The position numbers and the translations under genes are program-made. From positions 5,106,058-5,170,057 of the forward strand of contig NC_026661.2 of NCBI RefSeq assembly GCF_000004075.3: 64,000 bases of DNA, written 5' to 3'. Positions 11,300-23,859 of the stretch are shown here, piece by piece. Source of the stretch: Cucumis sativus. Taxonomy: Eukaryota > Streptophyta > Magnoliopsida > Cucurbitales > Cucurbitaceae. The notes under the pieces were generated by a model, which was not told the DNA's origin, made no database searches, and saw only the letters and a program-made list of their open reading frames with translations. Within the stretch, counting starts at the first letter, position 1, and each line of letters opens with the position of its first letter.

Positions 11300-12985
11300 G
11301 AGTGCGTTTAGGGGAAGAGTTTAGTTATGGAGGGTTAGAGTTATGATAAACCTAGTGTTATGATAAACCTAAGATTATGATAAGATGTGTTTGAGGGAAT
11401 GGTTAAAGAAAAAATGTTATGATAAAATGTGTTTGAGGGAAGAGTTACGTGGGTAGAGTTATAATAGTGTTATAATAAAATATGTTATGAAATTTTTTAT
11501 TATTTAATTTATATTATAGATCCCATGCACAAATTTCTATACTTGATTTATTCAATCATCTTAGTTTTCATAACATAATTTGACTAAATTTCTTTAAATA
11601 CAACACTCATTTTCAACATTTTTTTTTAATAATCTTACTTGGGGATAAATTTTTTTATAAAAAAATTCATATTCTAAATCTAATACATAAATTTTGTATA
11701 TTTACTTTATCAAATTGTCATAGTTTTCGTAAAATAATTTACCTTAATTTCTTTAAATACAATGCTTTTCAATCTTTGTGCAATTTTTTTTAAAAATCAT
11801 ATTCTAAATCAATTACACGAATTTCGTATATTTAATTTACCAAATCATCCTAGTTTTCGTAAAAAAATTCCTTAATTTCTTTAAATACCACGTTCATTTT
11901 CAATCTTTTTTAAGTAGTCGTTAGGTGCGAATAATTTTCTTTTTTAATTCATATTCTAAATTCAATAACACAAATTTCATTTATTTAATTTACCAAATTG
12001 TCCTGGATTTTGTAAAATAAGTTGTCTTGATTTATTTAACTACAACGTTCATTTTCAACATTTTGTAAGTAACGTTACGTTTCAATAAATTGGTTTTTAT
12101 GAATGTGACATATGACCCATAAACATGCAAATAAAAGCAAATAACTATCCAAATTACGAGGTCCTGAAAATAGAAAATAACAATCAAGGCTTTTACCAAC
12201 TCTAGTTTTGTTTTCTCGTGAAAAATTACAATAAATCTAGTTTTAGGTTTCTCTTCAATTTATTTTAGACTATTTTTAAAATATCAACTTTAATTTTTAT
12301 TATTTTTAACGGTGGTTTATATACTTTCAAAATATTTATTTTAGTCATTCTGCAATAATGATTAGGCAAAAAATCAGGAATCTACCATCTCTATAACAAA
12401 AGATTTGTTATGTTAATTTAACAAAACTTAATATAATAACCAAAATAACATTATGAAAGTGACGAAATATAGACCAACCACCTCTAGGTTTGTTCAACTT
12501 ACGACCCTCACTAATTTTTAATTTAATCAAATAGTTCTTATAGTTCGTTAGTTGTTGTAATCGATTTATGGTAATTTGTTAAAATTGTACCATTTTTTTT
12601 TTATTGAATTGATATTCTTTAGATATTTAAGCTAATTAACAAACTACAATAAAGTCGATATTGATATCAAAATCTTAATTTCACAAATATATTGACGTGA
12701 ATTCTAACATAAAGTTGATTGAAGGTAATTAAATTAAAATTTTAATTGTGTAATTTACAATAAATTATCTAATTCAATAGTAAACGAAGAAATTAAAATT
12801 TTAATAATATATATAGAAACTATAAATGAGAAAAAAATAGTATTTAAAATAAATGAATTAATTATAAATGAAGAAGTGTTGAGAAGGGGTTGGAGAAGGG
12901 CTGAGGAAGGATTAAGAAAGGTTTGAGGAAAGGGGTTAGGGGTAAAACTGGGGTTATGATAACCCTTCCCCCAAACAAGGGTTGG
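11300..12985. mobile_element. Possible non-autonomous DNA transposon with inverted ends and subterminal repeats
   Basis: The left end (GCGTTTAGGGGAAGAGTT, 11304-11321) and the reverse complement of the right end (TGTTTGGGGGAAGGGTT, 12961-12977) match closely, as imperfect terminal inverted repeats would. TTATGATAA occurs four times just inside the left end (11341, 11358, 11375, 11417) and once by the right end (12954). This is the subterminal-repeat style of hAT, CACTA or similar elements. The interior has no transposase and holds a tandem array (about 11510-12075). I could not define a clean target-site duplication, so boundaries and superfamily are uncertain. Confidence 0.4.
11510..12075. 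repeat. Four degenerate tandem units of about 125-160 bp
   Basis: The order 'ATATTCTAAAT ... TTTACCAAAT ... TAGTTTTCGTAAAA ... TTTCTTTAAATAC ... TTCATTTTCAA' recurs. The TTTCTTTAAATA anchor or its variant starts near 11588, 11748, 11875 and 12030. The units are diverged by substitutions and small gaps. They lie inside the candidate element at 11300-12985. Confidence 0.65.
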
Positions 12986-14770
12986 GTTATAAATAAGAAC
13001 ATAGTTGAAAAAATTGCGACATAAAATGTCTCACAATAGTTCATGATCGTTTATATATAAGTGTATTATCGTAATTACAATAATTTTATGATATATTATT
13101 TTGATGTTATTCTTACAATGTTGTGCATATTCTTGTACCACTGCTAAATTTTATTAATGAAATAGAGATTCATTCCATAAAAATAGTATCAAAACTTTAA
13201 TTTTGAATGATACGAAAAGCAAAACCATACTAGATAATATCATATCATTGTAAATGAAAAAAATGGGAGGTTTAAAGAGAGAGAGAGGCAATAATTAAGG
13301 ATTAAGGGTAGTAATTACTTTTAGCTAAAAAATAAATGAAATCCTACTACAAAAACTAATCAATGGAAGAGAATTAAAAGTTGATTATATTGATTGCTCG
13401 TAAGTACATGAACGAAAGTCTACGTGAACGACTATCGTGATCAAAATGCATGACATTTTTTAAAATCAATTTAATTAGTAGTTTATAAGTGTGATGGGAT
13501 TGTTATTCTATTCACATTGTAATTAACTTCTATTTTAATTTAACAATTTCTTAATAGAAATTACTATACCATTACATAAGATTAAATAGCAATCATCCAA
13601 AATTTAGACACTTCAATGTCCAACTAAATAAATTTAAATCAAACCATTGAAGTATTTATTAAATAGTCATTGGTAGGAAGTAATTAATAAATAGTACATA
13701 GTACTAAAATTTATTTTTCTAGTCTCATTAACCCTAATAATTATTAATAGAAAAAAGAGTAAAAGAAAAGAAAAATATTTATTTGATTTTCACTCTATAC
13801 AAAAGAAGGGGTATATTGAAAACTTCCACATTTGACTTTTGTTGTACTCATTAAAAAAAAGTTTAGTAGGAATGTCCAAAAAAAGAAAAAAAAAACGAAG
13901 AAAAAGTTAAGACTGAAATAGGTACAACACCAATAATAATATTAGAACTTTAACGTCTTGTCACACGTTTCATTAAAATAGCGATAAATTTATTAAGAAA
14001 TCAGGAAGACATGTCACTCACATTATCAGATTTTATATTTTAATATTAATTTTGTATTTTAAAAAGAGTTTGATTCCTAAAGGAAGATAATCTTTTAAAC
14101 TTTCACTATCTCAACCATATTGCATGAAAAATATATTATTCTTTCATTTTTCTTTATTTTTAAATTCACATATTTACATTACAAAAAATCACGTGAAAAT
14201 TGACGGTATTTTTTTATTGCTACAAATACAGTGAATGTTATTGAAGCATCTATAAAACTTCTAAGTATAATATTAATCACAAAATTTCCTTTATTTTTTA
14301 TTTTAAGGTATATTAGTCTTTACATATGGTATAGAGTTTAATTTTGAATTATTCATTCCAAACCTAAATTAATATGGATATGACAAATTTGATTTAATTA
14401 AATGGTCAGGTGGGATCAAATTATTTGAACCCATTTCATAAATAAAAGCTTTGACATATATTATATGGAAACTCCTCAAAAGTTATGGATAATATGACAC
14501 TTTGTACTTAATAGTAATACTAATAGTATTTTTTTGTTGTTAAAGAAAAATATAATAATAATAAGATATTAAGATGTGGAAGCATTGGGAAATTAATTTA
14601 TGTAATTAAAGATACCATATTTGTAACTCATTTTGGTAACTAATTTGACGTGATTTTAGATCTATAATAATTGATATGTTACGCTATAAGGATTTCCAAA
14701 TTTCTTTTGAGATTCATTACATCAAATATTTAAATCAGAAGAAATAATATTTAATACCCATCCATCATCA
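12986..14770. other. A+T-rich intergenic sequence, nothing recognised
   Basis: No gene-like frame is seen. Similarity to the 3' flank of UGT copy 1 begins near 14770. Confidence 0.5.
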
Positions 14771-14842
14771 TAATTGGGAGAAGATTTCAATGCTAACATC
14801 TTCAACGAGAATTCCTACCCAAATTCAAGAGTTTCATGTTTT

Positions 14843-16333
14843 TCAAGCCTTCTCCACATTATTTACCACTAAATTATGGATATCACTCATCTCACCACAC
14901 CATTTCTTCCTGATCTCCTCCATAAACTCTTCTATATTAGACTCCGATCGGCCATCGTCTGCCGCTGCTTTCTCTGCCGCAATTTTCCATTTCAAAGCAT
15001 TTTCTCTAAGCTCCTTTGCCTTCGGTCCAACAATGGCGTCCCTCAGATATTGCTCTAACTCATCCCTCTCCACCAATCTCTTTTCGAAATCACCGCGGCC
15101 TAGCCGGATCCCAACCCCGTATTCCTCCACCAAAAACTTGGCGTTGGTGACCTGATCCCCCCACTGCGGAAGCACCAGCACCGGCACGCCGGAGCTTAGA
15201 GCTTCCACAGATGAGTTCCATCCACAGTGAGTAATAAAGCAAGCAATGGAAGGGTGAGACAGAACCTTCTGTTGTGGACTCCATTTTACAATCTTAGCTC
15301 TTTCCCCTGCTTTCTCTAAAAACCCATCAGGAAGAACATGCTGTTTCAATCCTAAACATTCCTCCATGTCTTTAGGCAAAGGCTTCATCACCCACAAGAA
15401 CGAAAACCCAGAATTACATAGTGCGTGAGCCATTTCCTCGACTTGTTTCTGACTCAAATGAACAATGCTTCCAAACGAAATATAAACCACCGAATTCGGT
15501 GGCTTCGAATCAAGCCACTCGAAGCAATCATCCGCTTTCAAGAAATCGCCGGAGAGATCCGCCTTTTTGTTATCGTCGGAAATTTTCAACGTCTTGAATA
15601 GAGGACCAATCGGCTTAACAGGGCAAATCGTCGACATATGCTTAATAACATCTCTCTCAAGTTCCTCAAATGTATCCATTAAAATACAAAATGGTATCGA
15701 CACGTTATGAAACTGCTGCGAAATCGACCGTCCAATCGCCTTATACACCCCATGAGGGTGCAAGAAGCTTGGGATTTCGTCGTACTTCAGTGATGGAAGC
15801 GATGGCAATTGAACATCACAATAAGGATCGGATTCAGAAGGGAATTCCACAGATTTACGAGAGAAATGATAATAAATAGAGAAAACGGAGCAAGACTGAA
15901 CCCAGAGAACAGAACAGGGGATTCCAATATCGTTAGCCACATCACAAACCCAAGGAACAAAGGGGTTTCCAATGACACAAGAAACCGGCCGATTCTCACT
16001 GGCGCGGTTTCTAAGCATCTGAGACAACGCCGGCTTACCGGTAATCTGAAGCTGCGGCATGTAAAGGTCCAAATCCCGACGTTTGGGGTCGTCAAGTTCC
16101 CAGCCGTCGTCCCAAAACTCGAAGTCGATGAAACCAGAGCCGACAGGGGAAGGGTGGTCGCCGATGCTGCCGGCGTTTTTGAGGCTGAGGCCGAATTCGA
16201 GTGTGGTGGAGATGGTGATGTAAACACCTTTGGAAGCGAGCTTTTTGCCGAGGCGGATGGTGGGGTTCATGTGACCTTGGCCAGGAAATGTGACGAGGAA
16301 GACATGGCAAGGAGTTTCGGACACAGGCGACAT
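14843..16333 (-). CDS. UGT84-type UDP-glucosyltransferase, copy 2
   Basis: Intronless gene for 496 residues and near-twin of the gene at 5982-7475. His21 in the N-terminal GQGH motif, Asn123 and the PSPG box (Trp351-Gln394) are all kept, so it should be an active UDP-glucose-dependent enzyme. Most differences from copy 1 are conservative. They cluster in the C-terminal lobe after the PSPG box (residues 415-416, 426, 437, 462, 471-490) and around residues 163-209, near the expected acceptor-pocket loops. The match continues into both flanks (about 14770-16490). The putative TATA box of copy 1 is altered here, so expression may differ. It probably makes a glucose ester of a small acid; acceptor unknown. 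Confidence 0.93.
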   Translation of the reverse strand: MSPVSETPCHVFLVTFPGQGHMNPTIRLGKKLASKGVYITISTTLEFGLSLKNAGSIGDHPSPVGSGFIDFEFWDDGWELDDPKRRDLDLYMPQLQITGKPALSQMLRNRASENRPVSCVIGNPFVPWVCDVANDIGIPCSVLWVQSCSVFSIYYHFSRKSVEFPSESDPYCDVQLPSLPSLKYDEIPSFLHPHGVYKAIGRSISQQFHNVSIPFCILMDTFEELERDVIKHMSTICPVKPIGPLFKTLKISDDNKKADLSGDFLKADDCFEWLDSKPPNSVVYISFGSIVHLSQKQVEEMAHALCNSGFSFLWVMKPLPKDMEECLGLKQHVLPDGFLEKAGERAKIVKWSPQQKVLSHPSIACFITHCGWNSSVEALSSGVPVLVLPQWGDQVTNAKFLVEEYGVGIRLGRGDFEKRLVERDELEQYLRDAIVGPKAKELRENALKWKIAAEKAAADDGRSESNIEEFMEEIRKKWCGEMSDIHNLVVNNVEKA

Positions 16334-17338
16334 TTTACACCCTTTTTTTCTCTGTTTCGCTGCTAAGCTCTTAAAAATGGCGAATTGTAGAGTGAAGATG
16401 TGATGAAAAGGGACGTTTCATGGGGGATTTTATGACAAAATTTGGAGTTAGTTTGGGGTCACTATTACTTCGTACGTCCATACTAAAGTTTACATGTTAA
16501 ATGAAAAAAAAAGAGAGTAATCATTATATATTATTATTTTACTCTAAATATGCACTCTATCTTAACTCATACATGAACCGTTGGATCCTTTTTTTTCTTC
16601 ATAAAACTCTTTGAACCGTTGATTTTCCCATCCACTATATATATATATATACACACATTCTACCTTCCTTCACAACAAACATTTCCCCCTCTTACATTCT
16701 ATCCAAACTCTACCTCTTTATTAGCCAATTTTTTGTTCTTTGTTTTCCCGAACATTAGAGTGTCTATTTAATTGTTAGAATTCCAATCAGTTTTGGTACA
16801 ATTCTAATTGAAGAATAAGACTGTTTTTTCTCGAAAACAACTGAACGATACAAATCTATTTACAACCGCGAAACATCTTAAAGAAAGCTAGATCCGCAAC
16901 TCAGCTCTTTTGTTCTAACTTGTTTTAATTTTGTAGTAGGCGAATTGACCAATACGTAAATTGATCATTAGGTGTTTTGATCAGTAGACGAGTTGACCAG
17001 TACACATGCTGACTAAAGAAGGCGTTCTATCTAGGCATACAGACTCCTCGGATTTATACCATGTCATCATCACTGCCTATATATATATATTCAATGAGAG
17101 TTTGATTGTTAGTATTTTAATTGTTTATATTGGCCACATGGATGCCATTGCTTCATAACATTATTAGATGTTGTACATATTCACTAATATTTAATATCAA
17201 TGTTAGAATTCTTTGATATAAAATTTTCATGTTTATGAGTATACCTAATAAATATATTGATATCGATATCCATATATATTTTTTGTAAGTCTAAAAACTT
17301 ATGTAAATTAATAGTTAGATTGTTTCTACACATACTTT
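16334..17338. other. Upstream region of UGT copy 2
   Basis: About 150 bp next to the ATG match the copy 1 promoter. Beyond about 16490 the sequence is unrelated. A (TA)n tract lies near 16636-16652. Nothing else is recognised. Confidence 0.5.
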
Positions 17339-17964
17339 GAACTTGGTGGCTTCGAATCAAGCCACTTGAAGCAATCATCATAGCTCTTTCAAGAAATCGC
17401 CGGAGACATTCGCCTTTTTGTTGTTGTTGGAAATTTTTAGCGTCTTGAAAAGAGGACCAATCGGCTTAATAGGACAAATCGTCGACATATTCTTAATAAC
17501 ATCTCTCTCAAGTTCCTCAAATGTATCCTTTAAAAAACAAAATGGTATCGACACGTTATGAAACTGCTGCAAAATCGACCATCCAATCGCCTTATACACC
17601 CCATGAGGGTGCAAGAAGCTTGAAATTTCGTCATTCTTCAGTAATGGAAGCGATGGAAATTGAACATCACAATAAGGATCAAATTCAAAAGGAAAATCCA
17701 CAAATTCACGTGAGTAATGATAATAAGTAGAGAAAACGGAGCAAGACTGAACCCAGAGAACAGGGGATTCTGATATCTTTAGCCACATCACAAACCCTAG
17801 AAACAAAGAGGTTTCTAATGAGACAAGAAACAGGTCGATTCTCACTGGCGCGGTTTCCAATCATTTGAGACAAAAGCCGTCTTACTGGTGATCTCAAACT
17901 GCGGCATGAAAAGGTCCAAATCCTGACGTCTGGGGTTGTCGAGTTTCCAACCGTCATCCCAAGA
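17339..17964 (-). pseudogene. Truncated UGT84 relic
   Basis: This segment matches about residues 75-282 of the two minus-strand UGT genes. It lacks the start codon, the catalytic-His segment and the whole C-terminal half with the PSPG box. Relative to copy 2 it carries a 5-bp deletion near 17760 (AGAACAGAACAGG reduced to AGAACAGG) that shifts the frame, and a short insertion near 17380. Right of the break the sequence jumps straight to material found about 830 bp further upstream of UGT copy 1, so an internal deletion removed the promoter and the first 70-75 codons. It is not expected to make an enzyme. Confidence 0.85.
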
Positions 17965-18190
17965 TAACTCATAAACCCCCAAGTTGAAAGAAACAAATGT
18001 TAACACAAACCTACGTTAATCACACTCAAAAACCACCAAGAGTCTCAAACCCTCAGTGACAAAATAACTCAAATGAAACTTCTTGCAAACTGCGTAGTGA
18101 GTAATTCATTTTTTTATGGGATAATAAAAAAAGAAAGAGACGTTAATTTTTATATCCTCACTGTCTCTTAAATTACCAATTGACTCAACA
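17962..18190. repeat. Second copy of the UGT upstream block (matches 8086-8305)
   Basis: It lies in the same orientation relative to its UGT relic as the block at 8086-8305 lies to UGT copy 1, but adjoins the broken coding sequence directly. It supports one ancestral duplication unit followed by internal deletion. Confidence 0.6.
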
Positions 18191-20913
18191 TCAACTCTTC
18201 ATACCACAAACTCTAATACCATCTTAAATCATTTGATTGATCCAAAATTGTAAGATGATAAGGTAAAAGCACATTTAATGTAATATTTAACATCACTAAT
18301 TCAATAATTTCATCAACTACCTTCTTTACTTTGATAAGAGTAGTAGTAATTATTCAATGAATTTTCTATTTAAAAATATTGTTTTGAAATGAAAATGGTT
18401 ACATTGGCTTTTCAAAGAGAGTTTTGTTTCTTAGCTTGAAGTTGAGTGTAGTCGTAAGATAAAACGAAATCAAATGGTTATATTTTGATTAATCGAATTA
18501 GCAAAAAAGCCCAATTATCTCAACTTGGGCCTCCAAACAGCCCAATTATGCTATTAATTGTAAAATTCTCAAACACCATCTTTCATTTATTTTTCCCACT
18601 CATCGATGAATATAATTACCATAAAAACTCTACCTTCATTAATTAAGACTCATAATAAAAGTCTACAACTAATCTCAAAATAAAATAATCATAAATGAAA
18701 ACATTTATTTGATTTTGATTCACCAAACTTTTTTTTAATAAATTGGTACAAAACTATTGATAAAAATATGATATCTTACTTTTTATTATTTATATATATT
18801 AACTATAGATTTCACACTTTCTTTTTCTTTTATATATATTTATTAAATATTTCAATTCTAAAAGTATGTTTTCTTATTAAAATTAATATCAACTTGATGT
18901 TTTAGAAAAAAGTTATTTGATTAACTAATTTTGTCATATCAAAATTTTGATTTTCTCATAAATTATAAAGTTTTGATTTTTTTCTTTAAAAAATTAGATG
19001 TAATATCTTTTCAAATATCATGTTTGTATCAAATCTTTCCTTTCAAATTTTACTTTTGAATTAAGTGTTTATTTAAACTAAATTGTTCCTAAATTTAAAC
19101 TAAATCAAGTGTTTATTTTAATTCGAAAATACAAAAAGTTTACATTGTGTATAAGAATAATGTTCATAAAATTAATTTCGACACCCCTTAAAAATCAAAT
19201 GATCTTTTGTGTTAACAATTATTTTGGTTTTCATTAAGAAAATTTAAAGTTTTAATATTAGTTTTATTATATTTATAACGAATATCGTTATGTTGTCATA
19301 TTGTTGATATTCTTTTAAAGTACAAAAAGATTAATAAAATCGTTATAACGAGTCAAATTTTGATAACGTCTCTTATTTTATAACTCAAATTTGGGGTCAT
19401 TACGAACAAACCAAACTACCCCTACTGTTGGAAGCTTTTGCTTTGCTTTTTTGTTATTTTATTACTAAATGGCCATAAGGTTCAAAGTTTGAATTATTTT
19501 TATTACTTTCTTTCTTTTCAAATTTCAATAATGAAAACAATTAATATATATATATAAAGTTTGAGTTATAATTTATTTTTTTTCGATTTCCATGGTGTTT
19601 TGGTAATAGTAGGAACAAAAAACAGAGTTGTCATGGATGACATCATGATTGTAATATGGCCAATTCAAAATTTTTAATATTTGATTTGCTTGATGATGAA
19701 CAAGAGAGGTTACCTACCACTATTACATGCTTTTATTTCTCTTTCTAATTTTCCCACATAAGTGTTTCCTATTTGGGATGTAGGATTGCTCGAAATTATC
19801 TTATTATAATCCACGATTTTGATACAAACTTAACTTCATTGATTTGGTGGTACATTTATATAATCGGTTTTTTGTGCTTTCTTGATGGAATCTCAACTAA
19901 GATAAAGATTAATCGAGATCGTATGTTATTGTATTTTTCTAATTTTTCAAAGGGATTTATGAATTTTGTGTGGTAGCCTATGGATGAAAATGGAATCTTT
20001 GGTGAGTGGTTTTTGCTTAAAAAATGTTAATTTTTGGAAAAAGATTGCATGCAACCTCTTCGTCAACATTGAAAATGTTGAAAAAGTCCATAATTTGGAT
20101 TGAAGTTAAATTTTTATTTAAATAGAATTTATATTTGGAATTTGGGTAAGAATCCAAATATTTTCTTAGAAAAATGAAAAACATAGTAAGAAAATTAACA
20201 ATCCACGACCTTTGTAATCAAGGTCATCTTGTGGTCGGTGTATGTTGATGCCAAATTTTACTAAAAGAAAAATGTGTATGACCTCTGTGTGGCCACAACA
20301 ATTAGTATGTAATTTAAGAAAAAAAAATGACTTAATTTAAGAAAAAAGAGGACTTTAATATTTATGTCAAGAACGAAGTAACATAGAAAAGTAAGAAATT
20401 ATTAGATACGTTATATAAAGTTTGTAGTTTTTGAGGATGTGATTTAGAATTTATCTTAGTCTTAATACACGTTTTTTTTGGACTAAAGTTTATGGTTGTC
20501 TGAAGTGATTAAATGAAGTATGAATTTTTCATGCTTTTAGAATACATTAATTTAAAACTCTTCGTACAAGCTCACGAGTTTCATGAATTCATCATTCCAA
20601 GTAATGTTCATAGAATTTGATTTCAAGTGTACATAGTTATTTGTTATGAACTATAAGTTGATGGAACTAAATTCTAGCTTCATTCTTCAATTAGTAGTAG
20701 GTGAGTTTTCATCCATGCTGGTTTTGAGCAGAAATAATGATTTAATTGATGAGTTTTATGGATGGATTGAATGTCTAAATTTTTGGATATAAATGGTTAG
20801 CAGCTTTATCCTAATGATTTGGTCAATGTGATATAGTTCACCCAATAAATATTAATATAGTACACACAACTATCCATCAAAGCCTCGAGGTGCATTGACA
20901 GAAACCATCAATA
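18191..20913. other. Intergenic region where the UGT array changes strand
   Basis: UGTs to the left are on the minus strand and those to the right on the plus strand, so this is a head-to-head spacer. It is A+T-rich with no supported gene. A TATA-like AATAAATATT near 20844-20853 precedes the ATG at 20914. Confidence 0.5.
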
Positions 20914-22332
20914 ATGGCTTCTAAACAATTTCCTTCCCATGTCTTCCTAGTTTGCTATCCCGGCCAAGGACACATCAATCCCACTCTAAGACTAGCCAAG
21001 AAACTCGCCGTCGAGGGCCTTCTTGTCACCCTTTGCACAGCGGCGCATTTTCGCGAAACACTGCAGAAAGCCGGAAGTATTCGCGGCGGCGACCAACTCA
21101 CTCCCGTCGGTAATGGCTTCATCAGATTTGAATTTTTCGAAGATGGGATCATAGAGATTAATCCCAAAGATATGAGCTTAGACCGTTTCATTGCCCAGCT
21201 CGAGCTCTCTGGCCGGCTATCGCTCGTCGACCTGATAAAGAAGCAAACCGCCGAAAACCGCCCGGTTTCTTTTATGGTCTTGAACCCTTTTTTTCCGTGG
21301 ACTTACGATGTTGCAGAGGAGCTTCAAATCCCCTATGCCGTTCTTTGGGTTCAATCTTGTGCTGTGTTCTCAATTTATTATCATTACTTCCACAAATCCG
21401 TCCCGTTTCCTACTGAAATTGATCCCACAGTCGATGTTCAGCTCCCGATCTTGCCACGTTTGAAGAACGACGAAATCCCAAGCTTCTTGCATCCGAAGAA
21501 AACCTATGGCATTTTGGGAAAAGCTATGTTATCCCAATTCGGTAAACTATCGCTAGCCTTTTGTGTTTTGATAGATACTTTTGAAGAACTGGAAAAGGAA
21601 ATCATTAATTACATGTCAAAAATCATTCCCTTGAAACCCATCGGTCCATTGTTCTTAATCTCCCAAAAATTAGAAACAGAGGTCTCTCTTGACTGCCTAA
21701 AAGCAGAGGATTGCATGGATTGGCTAAACTCAAAGCCCCCACAATCCGTCGTCTACGTTTCATTTGGAAGCGTCGTGTTCTTGAAACAAGAACAAATTGA
21801 CGAGATTGCTTATGGGCTTTGCAATTCAGGATTCTCATTTTTATGGGTTCTGAAACCACCGTCTGAATTTTTTGGGAAACAACGCCATAGTTTGCCGGAA
21901 GAGGTTGCGGAAAAAATAGGGGAGAGGGGGAAAATAGTGCAATGGAGCTCACAAGAACGGGTTTTGTCGCACGAATCAGTTGGGTGTTTTGTGACGCACT
22001 GTGGGTGGAATTCGTCAGTGGAAGCCGTTGCCAACGGCGTTCCGGTGGTGGCGTTCCCGCAGTGGGGGGATCAAGTGACCAACGCCAAGTTTTTGGTGGA
22101 GGAGTATGGAGTTGGAGTGAGTCTGTCGCGAGGAGCAGAAGTAAATGAGTTGATTACGAGGGATGAGATTGAGAGGTGCTTGTCGGACGTCATGACCGGC
22201 GGCAGTACTGGAGATAATGTATTCAGGCAAAATGCTTTGAAATGGAAGAAGATGGCTGCGGCAGCGGTGGCGGACGGCGGCTCCTCCGCCCGAAACTTCC
22301 AAGATTTTGTTGATAATATTAGACAGAAATGA
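20914..22332 (+). CDS. UGT84-type UDP-glucosyltransferase, divergent paralogue
   Basis: Intronless gene for 472 residues. The order is the same as in the minus-strand pair: PGQGH with catalytic His20, the LNPFFPW motif with Asn in the usual Asp position, CMDWLNSKPPQSVVYVSFGS at the start of the C-terminal domain, and a PSPG box from Trp344 to Gln387 ending in Gln, which implies UDP-glucose. It differs strongly from the 96%-identical pair in the N-terminal acceptor domain and ends without their extra C-terminal tail. A different acceptor is therefore likely within the same glucose-ester chemistry. Local G+C is higher than in the flanks, as in the other UGT exons. All motifs are intact and it is probably functional. 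Confidence 0.93.
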   Translation: MASKQFPSHVFLVCYPGQGHINPTLRLAKKLAVEGLLVTLCTAAHFRETLQKAGSIRGGDQLTPVGNGFIRFEFFEDGIIEINPKDMSLDRFIAQLELSGRLSLVDLIKKQTAENRPVSFMVLNPFFPWTYDVAEELQIPYAVLWVQSCAVFSIYYHYFHKSVPFPTEIDPTVDVQLPILPRLKNDEIPSFLHPKKTYGILGKAMLSQFGKLSLAFCVLIDTFEELEKEIINYMSKIIPLKPIGPLFLISQKLETEVSLDCLKAEDCMDWLNSKPPQSVVYVSFGSVVFLKQEQIDEIAYGLCNSGFSFLWVLKPPSEFFGKQRHSLPEEVAEKIGERGKIVQWSSQERVLSHESVGCFVTHCGWNSSVEAVANGVPVVAFPQWGDQVTNAKFLVEEYGVGVSLSRGAEVNELITRDEIERCLSDVMTGGSTGDNVFRQNALKWKKMAAAAVADGGSSARNFQDFVDNIRQK

Positions 22333-23859
22333 AATCACCCGTCACATTCTCTCTTTACCATAAGTATCAATTTACATCTATGTTGAAACTATAGGTATGA
22401 TTTACCTCAATAAACCACTTTAGACTTGTAGTTTTGTTACCAATAAAATGTACTTTATTATACCAAAGTTTTAATATAAACAATTTTCAAATGGTTAGGA
22501 GACGTTTGTGGTTATGTTATTACGATAATAACGTCGGTAATGGTTGGACATGATACTTATAACTATGAACATTTGGTATCTACCTTGTTCTTTTTGCATA
22601 TTTTATAATGTGATGTGAACCTTCTTGTGTAAGTGAAGCATTAAATAAATTTTAACATGCATGCATATTCATTTATTTTACAATGTTGTGAACAATTAAT
22701 TTTAACTTGCATATATAATCTCGTTGTACATTATATATGTTGTATGAATTTCGTGGTATAATTGAAGCATATTAAATAAATTTAATTTTAACATGCATAT
22801 CCATTTATTGTTTTGTTTATCAAACTTTCATAATGAATTAAGTAAAGTCTCAATTGATCGATTACTTACTTTAATTTTGTGTTTATTGATTTGATAGTTT
22901 TAAAATTTTATTTTGAAGAGTTGGTAAGTTGTTAGTCTATATAAAGAGTAACTATTTGTTATTTCATTCCAAAGGTTTTGTTAGATTCGAGAGAAGATAG
23001 CGCGGGGGTAATATGTTTTTGCTTTTAGCCCATGCATATAACTCTAAAGCTCCCAAGTCGTTCTAAAGACCGAAGCTTTTAAACTCACCAAATTAAATTT
23101 TCATAAGCTCTTGATGTCAGAAAATTTAAAGGTGATATAGATTAGCAGAAGTCAGAAACTCCAAAGGATAATCTAATGCGATCAACAAATTAGAGATTGA
23201 GATACAAGTCCATCGACGAGATAGAGGTTGATCTTGATAAGCTAACAACTAATATCCATAAAAACACAACAAAGTTAAAGGTTAAAGTTTATACATTTGA
23301 TGAAAAGAATTGAAACAATTATTGACGTAATTTGATTGAAAGCAGATTGGAAAACACATAAAAAGATGTTGTAGTTCAAACGTCTTTCTTTAATTATGTC
23401 CAAATCTCTACACATAGTTTTATTTTGTCCAAAACTTTCGTCTCTATACGAAAATTCCTTTTTGGAGGCATTTTGGTATACAAGTTAGATTTGTATACTT
23501 CTTAGCTTGCTTTTCAAATAGAAAAAAACACACATATATACATTAATTTTTCATTTTATTTGATAAAAATATATTTATTTACTTACGATTTTTTTTAAAT
23601 ATATTTTTCAAGAGGTCTTTTACGATTTATACACACATAACAAGTTTATTGATTTATATAGTGGATGAAACTTTTTCTCGAATACACATTAAAATTTATA
23701 ATTTTTTGGTGTTCGAACTTCATAAAGTTGTGATTACACGTTAATTTAAGAGTTTTTTATTGTAATGATGTGCAGAATTTTCATATTAAAATTTATTTAT
23801 TGGTGAAGAGTTGTATAAAGATAGGTATAGATGGGAGGCATATAAGTAATTTGAGTGTC
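22333..23859. other. A+T-rich intergenic sequence
   Basis: This is the 3' flank of the UGT gene ending at 22332. No other gene is recognised. Confidence 0.5.

Noticed and set aside
11510-12075. CRISPR-like or satellite array
   Set aside because: The units are degenerate, contiguous and without spacers, in a plant genome; simple tandem duplication fits.
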